50,996 bases of DNA from Verrucomicrobiota bacterium. GTDB taxonomy: Bacteria; Verrucomicrobiota; Kiritimatiellia; Kiritimatiellales; Tichowtungiaceae. The DNA lies in the NCBI GenBank assembly GCA_030153935.1, contig JASKKX010000002.1:1-50996 (forward strand), given 5' to 3'. Numbering within the stretch: the first letter of the stretch is position 1; the number at the start of each line of letters is the position of its first letter. Positions 16,652 to 26,513 of the stretch are shown piece after piece. A program made the translations under genes and the position numbers. Under the pieces are notes generated by a model. It did no database searches, had not been told where the DNA came from, and was given only the letters and a program-made list of their open reading frames with translations.

Positions 16652-17446
16652 TTATTCGGAAAGAAACTTCACCCCGTTCTGAAACAGTTTTATCCCCAGT
16701 CCCTGCGGAGGAAGTGTCCCGCTGAGTTTCTGCCTGTCCCAGCCGGGATGGTTTTCCGGAAACAGATACGCCTCGGGGTGCGGCATCAGGCCGAAAATAC
16801 GACCGGTTGGGTCACACAATCCGGCGATAGCGTTCAGCGAGCCGTTCGGGTTGGCCGGGAATTCCTGTGAAGGCTCTCCGTTCTCGCCGGCATAACGGAC
16901 CGCCGCGCACCCCAGTTCTTCGATCCGTCCGATAACCTTGGCATCCGTTGTAAAAAATTTACCCTCCCCATGGCGGATCGGCAGCGGCATATGATCCAGC
17001 CCGGCAGTAAAGATGCAGGGCGAAACCGTTTCAAACTTCAGATTCACCCAAAAATTCTGGAAATGTCCGCAGTCATTCTGCATCAGCGCCACTTTCGGCT
17101 CAAAATATTCATCATCGAACCCGGGCAGCAGGCCGATTTTTGTCATCGTCTGGAACCCGTTGCAGACTCCCAGGATGATTTTTTCATCATCAATGAACCT
17201 CTGCAGCTCGTCGCGCAAATGATGTTTAACACGCAAAGCGAAAACATGGCCGCTGCCCATGTGGTCTCCGTATGAAAACCCGCCGATAAACATCAGTCCC
17301 TGAAAGTCGCGCATTTGCTCCGGGCTGTCGAGAAGGTCATTGAGATGTACCTGCACCGGCTTCGCCCCGGCCAGTTCCCACGCCCATGCAGACTCCGCTT
17401 CGCAGTTTACCCCGTATCCTGTAATGATCAAAATCTTCGGTTTCAT
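16652..17446 (-). CDS. purQ: Phosphoribosylformylglycinamidine synthase, glutaminase subunit
   Basis: A 264-residue class I glutamine amidotransferase that supplies ammonia to PurL in purine synthesis. The nucleophile is C95 in LGVCNGFQ, and the catalytic His-Glu pair is in MPHPEA near residue 223. It is the longer PurQ form (about 260 residues against ~225 for the Bacillus type). purL and purS are not in the window. It is convergent with asd and divergent from the PAS-PP2C gene; the 135-base gap to the latter probably holds both promoters. Confidence 0.93.
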   Translation of the reverse strand: MKPKILIITGYGVNCEAESAWAWELAGAKPVQVHLNDLLDSPEQMRDFQGLMFIGGFSYGDHMGSGHVFALRVKHHLRDELQRFIDDEKIILGVCNGFQTMTKIGLLPGFDDEYFEPKVALMQNDCGHFQNFWVNLKFETVSPCIFTAGLDHMPLPIRHGEGKFFTTDAKVIGRIEELGCAAVRYAGENGEPSQEFPANPNGSLNAIAGLCDPTGRIFGLMPHPEAYLFPENHPGWDRQKLSGTLPPQGLGIKLFQNGVKFLSE

Positions 17447-17581
17447 ACTTTAAATACCGTTCGTCAAATCTATCTCCAAAGGTAGCAGTTCCGGCGCGGG
17501 AAAAAAGTGAATTATCAACCGGCAGATCCGGCATTGCTTTTTTGCATCGGATTGCTAGACTTATTACAAGGGAATTTAATT

Positions 17582-18811
17582 ATGTCTGATCATAATCACT
17601 ATACCAGCGACGAGCTTCTCACACAGTTGCTGGATAATATCTCAGACCACATCTACTTCAAAGACCGTCAGTCCCGCTTCATTCTGGTTAACAAAGCCTT
17701 TGCCGAAAAACTGGGTCTGCGACCTGAAGATATGAAGGGGAAAACCGACTTTGATATTTTCACAGCCGAGCATGCCCGACCGGCTTTTGAAGACGAGCAG
17801 CATATTATGGAAACCGGGGAACCGCTCGTCGGCCTGGAAGAAAAGGAAACCTGGGAAAAAGGACGGGTTTCATGGGCTTCCACCACCAAAATGCCGCTCC
17901 GTGACGCGAAGGGAGAGATCATCGGTATTTTTGGTATTTCGCGTGAAATTACAGAGCATAAACTCAATGAAATTAAACTGCACCAGTACGCCCGGCATCT
18001 TACTCAGGTTAATAAAAAGATGGAAGAAGAGCTGCGCATGGCCGCCAACCTACAGCATGCTTTCCTGCCGCAGTTCTATCCGGATTTCCTGACTCCGTCC
18101 GGAACAAAACGGGTTCAGTTTTTCCACCGTTATGTTGCCAACACACAGGTCAGCGGAGATCTCTGTGCGGTTAACAAACTGAATGATACCGATGCGGGCA
18201 TGCTGGTCTGCGATGTCATGGGTCACGGAGTCCGGGCGGCACTGATTACCGCGATTGTGCACACCATGATTGGAGAGTTGACAAGGCGCGGTCTCCCGCC
18301 GGGAGAATTTCTGTCAGAAATGAACCGCCAGCTGCGACCGATGCTCCAATCCCAGGATACGTTTATCTTTGTCACCGCATCCTATCTGATCCTCAACACG
18401 GAAACCGGAACTCTTTGCGGAGCCTCTGCCGGGCACACCATCCCTTTCCACATTCACCGTGCCGATCAGCTGCAGGTCGCTCCGCTACATGTTGTGAGAC
18501 ACATCAACGGCCCTGCATTGGCAGTCATCGAAAACTTTGAATACAAAACGTTTAAGTTCCAGCTGCATCCCGGCGATGCGGTTATGATGTATACGGACGG
18601 ACTCCTTGAGGAAGTGGATGAACACAACAGAGAGTTCGGAGTGGATCAAGCACAGAAGATTCTTCGTCAACAGCGCGACAACGATCCGAAAGAGCTGTGT
18701 GATGCGTTGATTGATGCCGTCAGTGCCTTCCATAACAACGGCCCGTTCACTGACGATGTCTGCCTGATGGCCTTTCGCTGGAACGGGCTGCCGGCTGAAA
18801 AACCGGCTTAG
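17582..18811 (+). CDS. PAS domain-containing SpoIIE/PP2C phosphatase
   Basis: A 409-residue soluble signalling protein. The N-terminal PAS domain (about residues 12-130; LDNISDHIYFKDRQSRFILVNKAFAEKLG region) is followed by a short helical linker and a RsbU/SpoIIE-type phosphatase domain (about 180-405) with metal-site motifs VCDVMGHGVRAAL, MYTDGLLEE and TDDVCLMAF. Such proteins dephosphorylate anti-anti-sigma factors in partner-switch pathways, but no STAS or anti-sigma gene is nearby. The ATG at 17582 was preferred over 17507 because AAGGGA lies just upstream and the PAS begins soon after. It is convergent with the ATPase operon, with a 6-base gap between stops. Confidence 0.9.
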   Translation: MSDHNHYTSDELLTQLLDNISDHIYFKDRQSRFILVNKAFAEKLGLRPEDMKGKTDFDIFTAEHARPAFEDEQHIMETGEPLVGLEEKETWEKGRVSWASTTKMPLRDAKGEIIGIFGISREITEHKLNEIKLHQYARHLTQVNKKMEEELRMAANLQHAFLPQFYPDFLTPSGTKRVQFFHRYVANTQVSGDLCAVNKLNDTDAGMLVCDVMGHGVRAALITAIVHTMIGELTRRGLPPGEFLSEMNRQLRPMLQSQDTFIFVTASYLILNTETGTLCGASAGHTIPFHIHRADQLQVAPLHVVRHINGPALAVIENFEYKTFKFQLHPGDAVMMYTDGLLEEVDEHNREFGVDQAQKILRQQRDNDPKELCDALIDAVSAFHNNGPFTDDVCLMAFRWNGLPAEKPA

Positions 18812-18817
18812 CGGCTT

Positions 18818-19273
18818 CTATTTGACGACAACAACCGGGCAGGAGACGTGATCCACAATCTGCTGCCGCTGACGGGTCAGCAGATCGCGGGTGGCGCGGT
18901 TCGACTGAAATCCGCCCAGGGCGATCAGATCCACCTGCCGTGCTTCCACCTCCCGGGGAACCACCTCTTCACTGTTGCCCGCGACAATCACGTCTTCAAT
19001 CACAAGGTGTCTGCGCAGGGCCCGCTCGCGCACTTCGGCGATATTCCGTTCTGAACTGTTTTGAAGTTCCTTCTCAAATTCATCCATCTCCATATTGGAG
19101 AGAATTTTCACGTTGAGTAGCTGACGCAGCGTTTCGGTTTCCACCACGGCCATGGCCGTCAGCTTTGCCTGAACAGTACAGGCCAGTGCAATGGCGAAAT
19201 CGGCGGCACGAAACGAGGTTTCGGTCCCGTCGACCAGAACCAGAATATGCTTCACAGGGGTTGTCTTATCCAT
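18818..19273 (-). CDS. Universal stress protein (UspA family)
   Basis: A 151-residue single-domain Usp protein with the opening ILVLVDGTETSFRAADFAI, and a C-terminal LIALGGFQSNRATRDLLTRQRQQIVDHVSCPVVVVK region (landmarks). The canonical ATP-binding GxxGxxxxxxxxGS(S/T) motif is only partly kept (ALGGFQSN...LTRQ), so nucleotide binding is uncertain. It is the last gene of the ATPase operon and overlaps subunit D by 8 bases, so it is very likely translated with it. The link between a stress protein and the ATPase is unexplained. Confidence 0.85.
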   Translation of the reverse strand: MDKTTPVKHILVLVDGTETSFRAADFAIALACTVQAKLTAMAVVETETLRQLLNVKILSNMEMDEFEKELQNSSERNIAEVRERALRRHLVIEDVIVAGNSEEVVPREVEARQVDLIALGGFQSNRATRDLLTRQRQQIVDHVSCPVVVVK

Positions 19274-19913
19274 GGCTTGCTCCTTCTTCCCGTTCGGTCT
19301 CGAGGCGTTGCCGGATCATCTTATGGATGACAAAGTCTTCGCGTTCGCGCTCTTCGAGGCTTGATGTGATGTAATGAATGGTTTCATGGAAATCCGGAAT
19401 AAACATCTTGGAAAGTGCATTGCAGCGGCGCTGGGTTTTGCGCAGCTCACGTGACAGGCGCAGCACGGAGTTTTCCAGCTCGGCCAATTCGGCCAGCTGC
19501 GCCAGTACTTCAGTGAAACGCTTCATCGCTGTATCTGCATTTGCCGAGGTTCCGCCGATACCGAACCGGGCACCGGCCGGTTTCGTCTGTGCCGTCGCCT
19601 TGGGAATCCGTATCCCCGCCAGATTCTGATCTTCGATTTCGAGCGGTGCATCCGCCAGCACGGCAAGTGCGGCCCGGTCGAGGGCCTCCGAACCGACATC
19701 CAGTGTCGCCGCACGCAGCGCCGCATGGGCGGACGCCAGCGTGGCAGCCATCACCCGTTCGGCTTCGCGCGCGCGACCGAGCCGGCTCATCAGCTCGTAG
19801 ATCAGGATCTGTCGTTTCTGATCGAGCAGTTCAAACCCTTCCTCGGCGAATTCAAGCTGGCGCTTCAATGACAGAAAATTCGATTTAGTCGGCGCTATAT
19901 TCAGTTTGGCCAT
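19266..19913 (-). CDS. atpD: V/A-type ATPase subunit D (central stalk)
   Basis: A 215-residue rotor shaft subunit of a V/A-type ATPase, forming long antiparallel coiled coils that turn inside the A3B3 head. The start MAKLNIAPTKSNFL is the family N-terminus; the ORF in the track extends 72 codons too far into the atpB end. The C-terminal helix carries RRCNALSKMFIPDF and a charged tail. The start codon is 16 bases after the atpB stop. Confidence 0.93.
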   Translation of the reverse strand: MAKLNIAPTKSNFLSLKRQLEFAEEGFELLDQKRQILIYELMSRLGRAREAERVMAATLASAHAALRAATLDVGSEALDRAALAVLADAPLEIEDQNLAGIRIPKATAQTKPAGARFGIGGTSANADTAMKRFTEVLAQLAELAELENSVLRLSRELRKTQRRCNALSKMFIPDFHETIHYITSSLEEREREDFVIHKMIRQRLETEREEGASHG

Positions 19914-19929
19914 GATTTCCGTCCGTGTT

Positions 19930-21381
19930 TTATACTTCTTTTTCTTCTTCTTTCCGTTTGGGTTCGGCGACTCCGTCCGCGACAGGCCGGTAATGCGCTT
20001 CCAGCAGTGCTGCGCTGAGTCGCTGCAGCTCGCTGCGCGGCAGCAGAGAAAGTATTTCCCAGCCCAGATCAAGCGTGGTGTCAATGCTCCGGTTTTCGTA
20101 CTCCCCCTGGTTGAGAAACCGTTGTTCAAAGGCTTCGCCGAATTTCATATAGAGCTTGTCGATTTCTCCCAGTTCCTCTTCCCCGACCACATCGGCCAGC
20201 CCGCGCACGCGTTTAACCCGCGCGTAACAGGCAAACAGCTGGCTCGCCAGCGCCGGATGGTCCTCACGGGTGTAGCCTTTCCCCACCCCGTCTTTCATCA
20301 GGCGGGAAAGACTCGGCAGTCCGGCGATCGGCGGATAGACCGAGCGCTGGAACAGGTCGCGATCCAATACGATCTGACCTTCCGTAATATAACCGGTCAG
20401 ATCCGGAACCGGATGACTGATGTCGTCGGACGGCATCGTCAGGATCGCCATCTGCGTGATTGACCCGTTGGAATCCTCAATCCGGCCCGCCCGTTCATAC
20501 AGGCTGGCGAGGTCGGAATAGAGATAGCCGGGATACCCCTTGCGGCCCGGAATCTCGCCACGGGCCGTACCGATTTCACGCAGGCTTTCACAATAGTTGG
20601 TCATGTCGGTCAACAGCACGAGAACATGCCGTCCGCAATCAAACGCCAGATGCTCAGCCATCGTCAATGCACAGCGCGGCGTGAACAGACGCTCCACACT
20701 GGGCGCATCCGCCAGCGACAGGAACATCACCACGCGTGCAAGTACACCCGATTCCTCGAAATTACGGATGAAATACTGTGCCACATCGTGCTTCACACCC
20801 ATTGCGCCGAAGACAATTGAAAAATCGGCATTCTCCTCGAGCAGTCGCGCCTGCCGGACAATCTGAGCCGACACGCGATCGTGCGGCAGACCGTTTCCGG
20901 AGAAAACCGGCAGTTTCTGGCCCCGAACAAGCGCGTTCATGCCGTCGATGGCCGAAATGCCGGTCTGAATGAACTCGCGCGGGTAGCGACGTGCGTCCGG
21001 ATTGATCGGCATCCCATTGATGTCACGCCGATCGGAGGAGAGCGGCGGCGGTCCGCCGTCGACCGGGCGTCCGAGTCCGTCAAAGACACGGCCGAGCATG
21101 TGGCGTGAAACCGGCAGCCGGAAACTTTCGCCCAGAAAGCGCGTTTTCAGAGTCCGGTTCGACAGCCCGGTCGTCCCTTCCAGCACCTGAACCACCGCCT
21201 GCTGGTCGGACACGTCCAGCACGCGCCCGAAACGCAGCTGTCCGTCTGCATCCATGATTTCGACGATCTCGTCGCAGCCGACATCGCGGATGCGTTCAAC
21301 GATCACCAGCGGACCATCGATCCTCTCCGATCCAACATACTGCAGGCCGTGATCCTCTATTTCAAAGCGAAAATCCTCCAT
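19930..21381 (-). CDS. atpB: V/A-type ATPase subunit B (non-catalytic)
   Basis: A 483-residue regulatory nucleotide-binding subunit of the A3B3 head. Family blocks include [13 protein letters not shown], the degenerate P-loop region SGNGLPHD and [14 protein letters not shown], and a [14 protein letters not shown] stretch. It lacks a functional Walker A, as expected. It starts 2 bases after the atpA stop, so translation is coupled. Confidence 0.97.
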   Translation of the reverse strand: MEDFRFEIEDHGLQYVGSERIDGPLVIVERIRDVGCDEIVEIMDADGQLRFGRVLDVSDQQAVVQVLEGTTGLSNRTLKTRFLGESFRLPVSRHMLGRVFDGLGRPVDGGPPPLSSDRRDINGMPINPDARRYPREFIQTGISAIDGMNALVRGQKLPVFSGNGLPHDRVSAQIVRQARLLEENADFSIVFGAMGVKHDVAQYFIRNFEESGVLARVVMFLSLADAPSVERLFTPRCALTMAEHLAFDCGRHVLVLLTDMTNYCESLREIGTARGEIPGRKGYPGYLYSDLASLYERAGRIEDSNGSITQMAILTMPSDDISHPVPDLTGYITEGQIVLDRDLFQRSVYPPIAGLPSLSRLMKDGVGKGYTREDHPALASQLFACYARVKRVRGLADVVGEEELGEIDKLYMKFGEAFEQRFLNQGEYENRSIDTTLDLGWEILSLLPRSELQRLSAALLEAHYRPVADGVAEPKRKEEEKEV

Positions 21382-21383
21382 CT

Positions 21384-23171
21384 CTAGGATCCTTTCCCTT
21401 CATATTCCTTAGCCAATGCATCCAGCTCGCTGTTCATCTCCGTCTCCAAGGTCCCGATCGCCTCAAGTTCATCATTGCCGAAAGATGACTTTGCACGGAC
21501 GATCTGCTGGATACAGGGGAGCTGCTGCAGCTTTACAAGCGGGGCTCCGGCCTGAATCAGATCGCTCCCGCGCCGGTAGAGAGTCAGGATCATCCGCAGA
21601 ATCGCCATCTGCCGTTCCGGGGAACAGTACATATCCTTTTCATCAAACGCGCTCTGGGTCAGGAATCCGTTTTTCAGAATCTCCGCCAGGAACAGAATCA
21701 GCCGCTGCGAGTCGGGCAGAACATCGGGACCGACGAGTTTAACAATCTGCTGCAGACGCTCTTCGCGCTGCAGAACCTTCAGCGCCTCGGTGCGCAGTTC
21801 GCCCCAGTCGGCGGCGCGTTTGCCCCACCATTCGGCAATGTCTTCGACGTATTCCGAATAGGAGCGCAGCCAGTGGATCGACGGATAGTGGCGCGCATTG
21901 GCCAGTTCGCTGTCGAGCGCCCAGAAACATCGGATAAACCGGCGCGTATGCTGGGTGACGGGTTCGGAGAAATCGCCGCCCGGCGGGCTGACTGCGCCGA
22001 CAATACTGATTGACCCCCGTTCGCCGCTGAGGGTGGTGACCGCTCCGCCGCGTTCATAAAACTGTGCCAGCCGGGTGGGCAGTGTGGCAGGGAAGCCCTC
22101 TTCCGCCGGCATCTCTTCGAGACGCGCAGACAGCTCGCGCAGTGCTTCCGCCCAGCGGCTGGTGGAATCGGCAAACACAGCGACATTGCGCCCCTGATCG
22201 CGGTAATATTCAGCCAGCGTAATCCCTGTGTAGATCGACACTTCGCGCGCCGCAACCGGCATGTTTGACGTGTTTGCAATGAGAATGGTCCGCTCCATCA
22301 GCGGCCGTCCGGAACGCGGATCCTTGAGTTCGGGAAACTCGCGCAGAACCTCTGTCATTTCGTTGCCGCGCTCGCCGCAGCCGATGTAGACGATCAGATC
22401 GGCGTCGGACCATTTGGCGAGCTGATGCTGTGTAACGGTCTTCCCGGTGCCGAAGCCGCCGGGAATGGCGGCGGTGCCGCCTTTGCCGAGAGGAAAGAAC
22501 GTATCAATAATCCGCTGCCCGGTGATCAGCGGCTCCGTAATGCGAATCCGTTCGCGAATGGGTCGGGCCTGACGCACCGGCCATTTCTGGAGCAGTGTCA
22601 GTTTTCGTGGTCCGTCGGGCGTATCGAGTTCGGCAATGGAATCAAGCAGGGTATATTCCCCTTCTGCAGCCACTGAGCGGACAACTCCCGCGACGCCGGG
22701 CGGAATCATAATCAGATGCTCTACCAGTGCGGTTTCATCCACCGCTCCGAGCACCGCGCCGGCCGAAACTGTATCGCCGGCTTTCACGCGCGGATGAAAG
22801 AGCCAGCGCTTGGACGTATCGAGGGCATCCACTTTTTCGCCGCGCCGGATCCACGCGCCGCTGCGCGCCCGGATACCCGGCAGCGGGCGCTGAATGCCGT
22901 CGTAGATATTGCCGACGAGTCCCGGGCCGAGCCATACGGAAAGCGGCGCGCCTGTTCGGCGGATCGGCGCGCCCGGCTTCATCATGGTGGTGTCTTCATA
23001 GACCTGGATCGTGGCCCGGTCGCCCTGCAGCCGGACCACTTCACCTGCGAGACCCGCGTCCCCCACCTGCACCATTTCGTACATCTGCGCATCCCGCATC
23101 CCGGACGCAGTGACGATCGGGCCGCTGATGCGAGTCACCACGGCGGCGACGGGTTTGGTTTCGACGGTCAT
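21384..23171 (-). CDS. atpA: V/A-type ATPase subunit A (catalytic)
   Basis: A 595-residue catalytic subunit with Walker [10 protein letters not shown], the V-type non-homologous bulge region after the beta-barrel, and SRWAEALRE and the [32 protein letters not shown] region (landmark). It hydrolyses or makes ATP in the A3B3 head. It begins inside the end of subunit E (4-base overlap). No other ATP synthase genes are in the window; ion specificity is discussed under subunit K. Confidence 0.98.
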   Translation of the reverse strand: MTVETKPVAAVVTRISGPIVTASGMRDAQMYEMVQVGDAGLAGEVVRLQGDRATIQVYEDTTMMKPGAPIRRTGAPLSVWLGPGLVGNIYDGIQRPLPGIRARSGAWIRRGEKVDALDTSKRWLFHPRVKAGDTVSAGAVLGAVDETALVEHLIMIPPGVAGVVRSVAAEGEYTLLDSIAELDTPDGPRKLTLLQKWPVRQARPIRERIRITEPLITGQRIIDTFFPLGKGGTAAIPGGFGTGKTVTQHQLAKWSDADLIVYIGCGERGNEMTEVLREFPELKDPRSGRPLMERTILIANTSNMPVAAREVSIYTGITLAEYYRDQGRNVAVFADSTSRWAEALRELSARLEEMPAEEGFPATLPTRLAQFYERGGAVTTLSGERGSISIVGAVSPPGGDFSEPVTQHTRRFIRCFWALDSELANARHYPSIHWLRSYSEYVEDIAEWWGKRAADWGELRTEALKVLQREERLQQIVKLVGPDVLPDSQRLILFLAEILKNGFLTQSAFDEKDMYCSPERQMAILRMILTLYRRGSDLIQAGAPLVKLQQLPCIQQIVRAKSSFGNDELEAIGTLETEMNSELDALAKEYEGKGS

Positions 23172-23824
23172 GACGCGCTCCCTTCTGATTCCTCCGGTTC
23201 GACCAGCGCGGTACGTACAGCAATCTCTCTACGCATCACCGGCCACAGGCGTTCCAGTCGTGCGGTCAGCCGGTTGTCCCAGACCTCTCCCCCATCACTT
23301 CCATACACGATCGGGCCGGCATCGCGGCTTTCCGGGTCACCGGTCAGCTCCAGTTCAAGATCAGGACGACCGGTCAGGTGCCGAATCGAGTTGATTTCAT
23401 CGTCGCCAAGCAGAGGAAGATCGTTTTTCGGCAGAGTAATGGAAAACCGAACGCCGGACATGCCGCGAATGGCAGCGGCAGCGAGGTTGATGACAACCTG
23501 GCGGTAATCCAGCTCTTCCCGCGAAAGCAGCTGCCGGCAGGCCTCATCATGAATTGACTGCAGCAGAGACTCAATCCGGTCCGCATGCAGGCGGCCGATT
23601 TCAACCGGCAGGCCTGCCAGAATCATATCGGTACGGCGCTGGGCTTCGGTACGTGCAAGGTCGAGCTGCCGGGCGCTCCATTCACTGATTTCCGCGGCGG
23701 ACGCTGCAGTGATTTCCGCGGCTTCCTTCCGGGCGTGCTGCAGGGCCCGCTCCGCCTGGCGGCGTGCATCGGTCAGGATTTCCTCCCGCAGCATCTCCTG
23801 CGAATGCTGTAGATTGTCTGCCAT
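23168..23824 (-). CDS. atpE: V/A-type ATPase subunit E (peripheral stalk)
   Basis: A 218-residue peripheral stalk protein. The N-terminal ~90 residues form an alanine- and glutamate-rich coiled coil; the C-terminal globular part contains the RLERLWPVMRREI-type end that contacts the head. Sequence conservation in this subunit is low, so the call relies on size, architecture and operon position between F and A. It abuts subunit F (start at the last base of F) and overlaps A by 4 bases. Confidence 0.8.
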   Translation of the reverse strand: MADNLQHSQEMLREEILTDARRQAERALQHARKEAAEITAASAAEISEWSARQLDLARTEAQRRTDMILAGLPVEIGRLHADRIESLLQSIHDEACRQLLSREELDYRQVVINLAAAAIRGMSGVRFSITLPKNDLPLLGDDEINSIRHLTGRPDLELELTGDPESRDAGPIVYGSDGGEVWDNRLTARLERLWPVMRREIAVRTALVEPEESEGSAS

Positions 23825-24147
23825 TATGTTTTCTCCTCCTGTCCGATGCGGATGCCCACGGCTTCCTGAACCAGCTGCTGGAGCGTTTTGCGTCCCGGCA
23901 TGGGGCCGTCCGGTCCCGGAATTTCGGCAATCAGAGGGCGCGAACGGTTTGCCCGGATGTCATCGACAAGCGGGCGGATCTCCGCAGCAACCAGATCGGT
24001 AAGGATCAGAATCCCAATTCCCGGATTTTCCGCCGTCCGCCGGACCGCCTGTTCCGCTTCTGCTGCGGTTTCCACGGCTTCGCCGTCGATGCCGGCCAGC
24101 CGGAATCCGCGGACGGTGTCTTCATCGGCGATGCAATGGAATTTCAT
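23824..24147 (-). CDS. atpF: V/A-type ATPase subunit F
   Basis: A 107-residue alpha/beta subunit of the central stalk. The opening KFHCIADEDTVRGFRLAGI and the IGILILTDLVAAEIR core match the family, which acts as a conformational switch affecting ATPase activity. It lies between the proteolipid and subunit E genes, with a 14-base gap to subunit K. Confidence 0.87.
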   Translation of the reverse strand: MKFHCIADEDTVRGFRLAGIDGEAVETAAEAEQAVRRTAENPGIGILILTDLVAAEIRPLVDDIRANRSRPLIAEIPGPDGPMPGRKTLQQLVQEAVGIRIGQEEKT

Positions 24148-24161
24148 GACGGTTCCCCCGG

Positions 24162-24482
24162 TTAAATTTTCTGCACAAGCATAATTGCGATGGCAAATCC
24201 AAGCACCGCCAGCCCTTCGGCCAGCGCCACAAACAGCAGGCTGCGGGTGAGCAGCTCCGGTTTCTCAGCCGCTGCACCCATCGCCGCCGCGCCGATACGG
24301 CCGACCGCCATCCCGGAGCCGATTACGCTTAATCCCATTGTAATGCCGGCGGCAAGTGCCAGACCGATGGTCCGGTTCGAGTCGTCGGCCGTGACGATTG
24401 CCGGTGTCTCCGCCAGTGCCGATGCGGCCGATGCCAACACCCCCATGAGAACCAGCGAGATTGTTTTATAACGCCTTTTCAT
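24162..24482 (-). CDS. atpK: V/A-type ATPase proteolipid (subunit K/c)
   Basis: A 106-residue proteolipid with an N-terminal signal-like hydrophobic segment ending in ALAE and a two-helix hairpin: a glycine-rich first helix (GSGMAVGRIGAAAMG) and an ion-carrying second helix with E89 in VALAEGLAVLG. The glutamate is followed by Gly-Leu, not Ser/Thr, and the first helix has no glutamine near the site, so the known Na+ signature is absent and proton use is favoured (inference). The ATG at 24482 was chosen over 24530 because AGGAAGG lies 6-12 bases before it. The single hairpin is half the size of eukaryotic c subunits. Confidence 0.88.
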   Translation of the reverse strand: MKRRYKTISLVLMGVLASAASALAETPAIVTADDSNRTIGLALAAGITMGLSVIGSGMAVGRIGAAAMGAAAEKPELLTRSLLFVALAEGLAVLGFAIAIMLVQKI

Positions 24483-24536
24483 ACTAGCCTTCCTTTCCTT
24501 CGCTTGCCGGGCGGACTCCGCACCGGTCATGGATAT

Positions 24537-26513
24537 TCAGTCCTCCTGCCCTTCGCGGGCCGCGCCGAGGCGGAACGGCATGAAGACCTGTCCGTCACCG
24601 GAAAAAAATTTGCTGAAAAATTCATAATATTCCAACCGCAGGGCCTGCACCGAAGCGATGATCCCTTCCAGCAGAATCGCGACGAGATTGCCGGCGATAA
24701 TGACCAGCACACTGAACAGATCGCCGCCGGCCAGTTTTTTCACTTCAGCCGCCATAACAAAGGTCGCCATGAGAATCGCGGCATGGCTCATGGCATATGC
24801 CGCCAGACGTACAAAGCTGATGGTATTGGCCATGTAGCCGAGCACGGCTTCAAATGCCTCGACACAGGACTCCATAACCGCCTCGAAAAGATTCTGCTTC
24901 GGCGCACCGGATTGAGCGCGACGGTTTTTAAGGGTACAGGCAACAGGTTCCTTCAGTACCCAGACGGTCAGCGGCAGCGCCACCACCAGGATCAGCATCA
25001 TCCCCACCAGTCCGCGTTGCTTCAGAGCGGCATATTTCAGCATCAGCGCCAGAACGCCCCAGTAAAACAGTGCCCCGGCCACCCCGAATTTGTCGAAAAA
25101 GCCGCCCGCAAAATCCCGTTTCCGGAAACGGTTGACCATGTTGAGAACCAGACCGATACTGATGATAAACACACCGATACCGATGGCTGCACGCATCAGG
25201 CTCGTCGGGTCGCCTTCCAGCGGATCGTGCCACAGAGCATATTTTCTGAACGACTCCAACCCGAAAAAACTGCCGTAAATCAGGCCGAAAACCATGCTTG
25301 ACGCTCCCGCCAGCAGGATCAGTACGCCGAGGTCGCGCACTTTACGGGTATGTCCCGTCCGCCAGGCGGCGAGACCGCCGAGCACCAGCACGGCGCCGTG
25401 TCCCACGTCGCCGAACATCATACCGAACATCAGCATAAAGGTAATCGCCACAAACAGCGTCGGTTCCAGTTCGCGATAGCCGGGAACGCCGTATCCGGTG
25501 GTGAGCATCTCAAACGGACGCAGCAGGCGGGGATGCCGCAGCAGTACCGGGATTTCTGCGTCCGGCACATCAGCCGGGGAACTGAATTCGATGACGCAAC
25601 GCCCGCCGGTGAGTTCCCTGAGCCGCTGCTCGACCGCCGGCAGTTCGGCGGCCGGAACCCAGCCCGTCATCAGAACGGTTGCCGTTGTGTGCGGAAAGCT
25701 TTCCTGGGCAGCCAGTATTCGCATTTCAATGTCAACGGCCTGTTCCATCTCGTCCAGTACCGGCGCTGCGGATTTGGCCAGTTCAGCCAGGCGGGACCGG
25801 GTCTGCTTCAATTCCTCCGCCAGCTGCGCCTGTTTCCGGCTTCCTTCCTCGGCAATCCGTGCCGGAGTCCGACCTTCCGGCACGGAAACGCTTTCATGCT
25901 GAAAACCCGTCTGTTCCAGTGCGGTATTCAGTGCGTAACGTCCTTTGCGGCTGGTGACAGCCACCAGCGTCTGTGGCCCCGAGCCGCCCGGCAGCGGCAG
26001 CAGAACCACGTTTTCACCCGTTTTTTTCCGGAGAGCTTCCAGATTATCCGGCGGCAGCCGTCCCAATGCGAAATGAAGGAACGTGCTTTCACCCAGCTGG
26101 TCGAACGGGATATCCACGTTGCGGTAAGCTTCCATCTGCTCGACCAGTGAAGCGACCTGTCCCCACTGCTGCTGCAATGTCTCCTGTTTTTCAAGCAGAA
26201 CACCGGTACGCTGTTCAAGTGCGAGCAGCGTCTTCTCGATCTCCGCAAGAGTTAAAACCTTCATTTCGGGCGACGGCCCGCCGGAAAGGGGAAGTTCGAG
26301 ACGGCGACGCAGGTCGGCAATGCGGGCACGCACGGCTTCCCCGCGGGCGCGTTCAGCCGTGTGATCCGGGGGGGCAAGCGGCGCCGTATCCGGCCCGGGC
26401 CGGGTTCGCACGAGCTGCACCGCCCCCAATTCGCCCAGACCGCGCAGCACGGTGCGTTCGTCCCGCTGAAGAACCACCGCACTCAGCCGCAACATGGGGG
26501 CCGGGCTAAACAT
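24537..26513 (-). CDS. atpI: V/A-type ATPase subunit I (membrane stator)
   Basis: A ~658-residue stator with an N-terminal soluble half containing coiled-coil stretches and a C-terminal half of about seven to eight membrane helices (GVPGYRELEPTLFVAITFMLMFGMMFGDVGHG is the family hallmark region; later SFVRLAAYAMSHAAI). It forms the ion half-channels with the proteolipid ring. The start at 26513 (MFSPAPMLRLSAVVL) overlaps the subunit C stop by 8 bases; an alternative Met is 15 bases upstream. Confidence 0.92.
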   Translation of the reverse strand: MFSPAPMLRLSAVVLQRDERTVLRGLGELGAVQLVRTRPGPDTAPLAPPDHTAERARGEAVRARIADLRRRLELPLSGGPSPEMKVLTLAEIEKTLLALEQRTGVLLEKQETLQQQWGQVASLVEQMEAYRNVDIPFDQLGESTFLHFALGRLPPDNLEALRKKTGENVVLLPLPGGSGPQTLVAVTSRKGRYALNTALEQTGFQHESVSVPEGRTPARIAEEGSRKQAQLAEELKQTRSRLAELAKSAAPVLDEMEQAVDIEMRILAAQESFPHTTATVLMTGWVPAAELPAVEQRLRELTGGRCVIEFSSPADVPDAEIPVLLRHPRLLRPFEMLTTGYGVPGYRELEPTLFVAITFMLMFGMMFGDVGHGAVLVLGGLAAWRTGHTRKVRDLGVLILLAGASSMVFGLIYGSFFGLESFRKYALWHDPLEGDPTSLMRAAIGIGVFIISIGLVLNMVNRFRKRDFAGGFFDKFGVAGALFYWGVLALMLKYAALKQRGLVGMMLILVVALPLTVWVLKEPVACTLKNRRAQSGAPKQNLFEAVMESCVEAFEAVLGYMANTISFVRLAAYAMSHAAILMATFVMAAEVKKLAGGDLFSVLVIIAGNLVAILLEGIIASVQALRLEYYEFFSKFFSGDGQVFMPFRLGAAREGQED

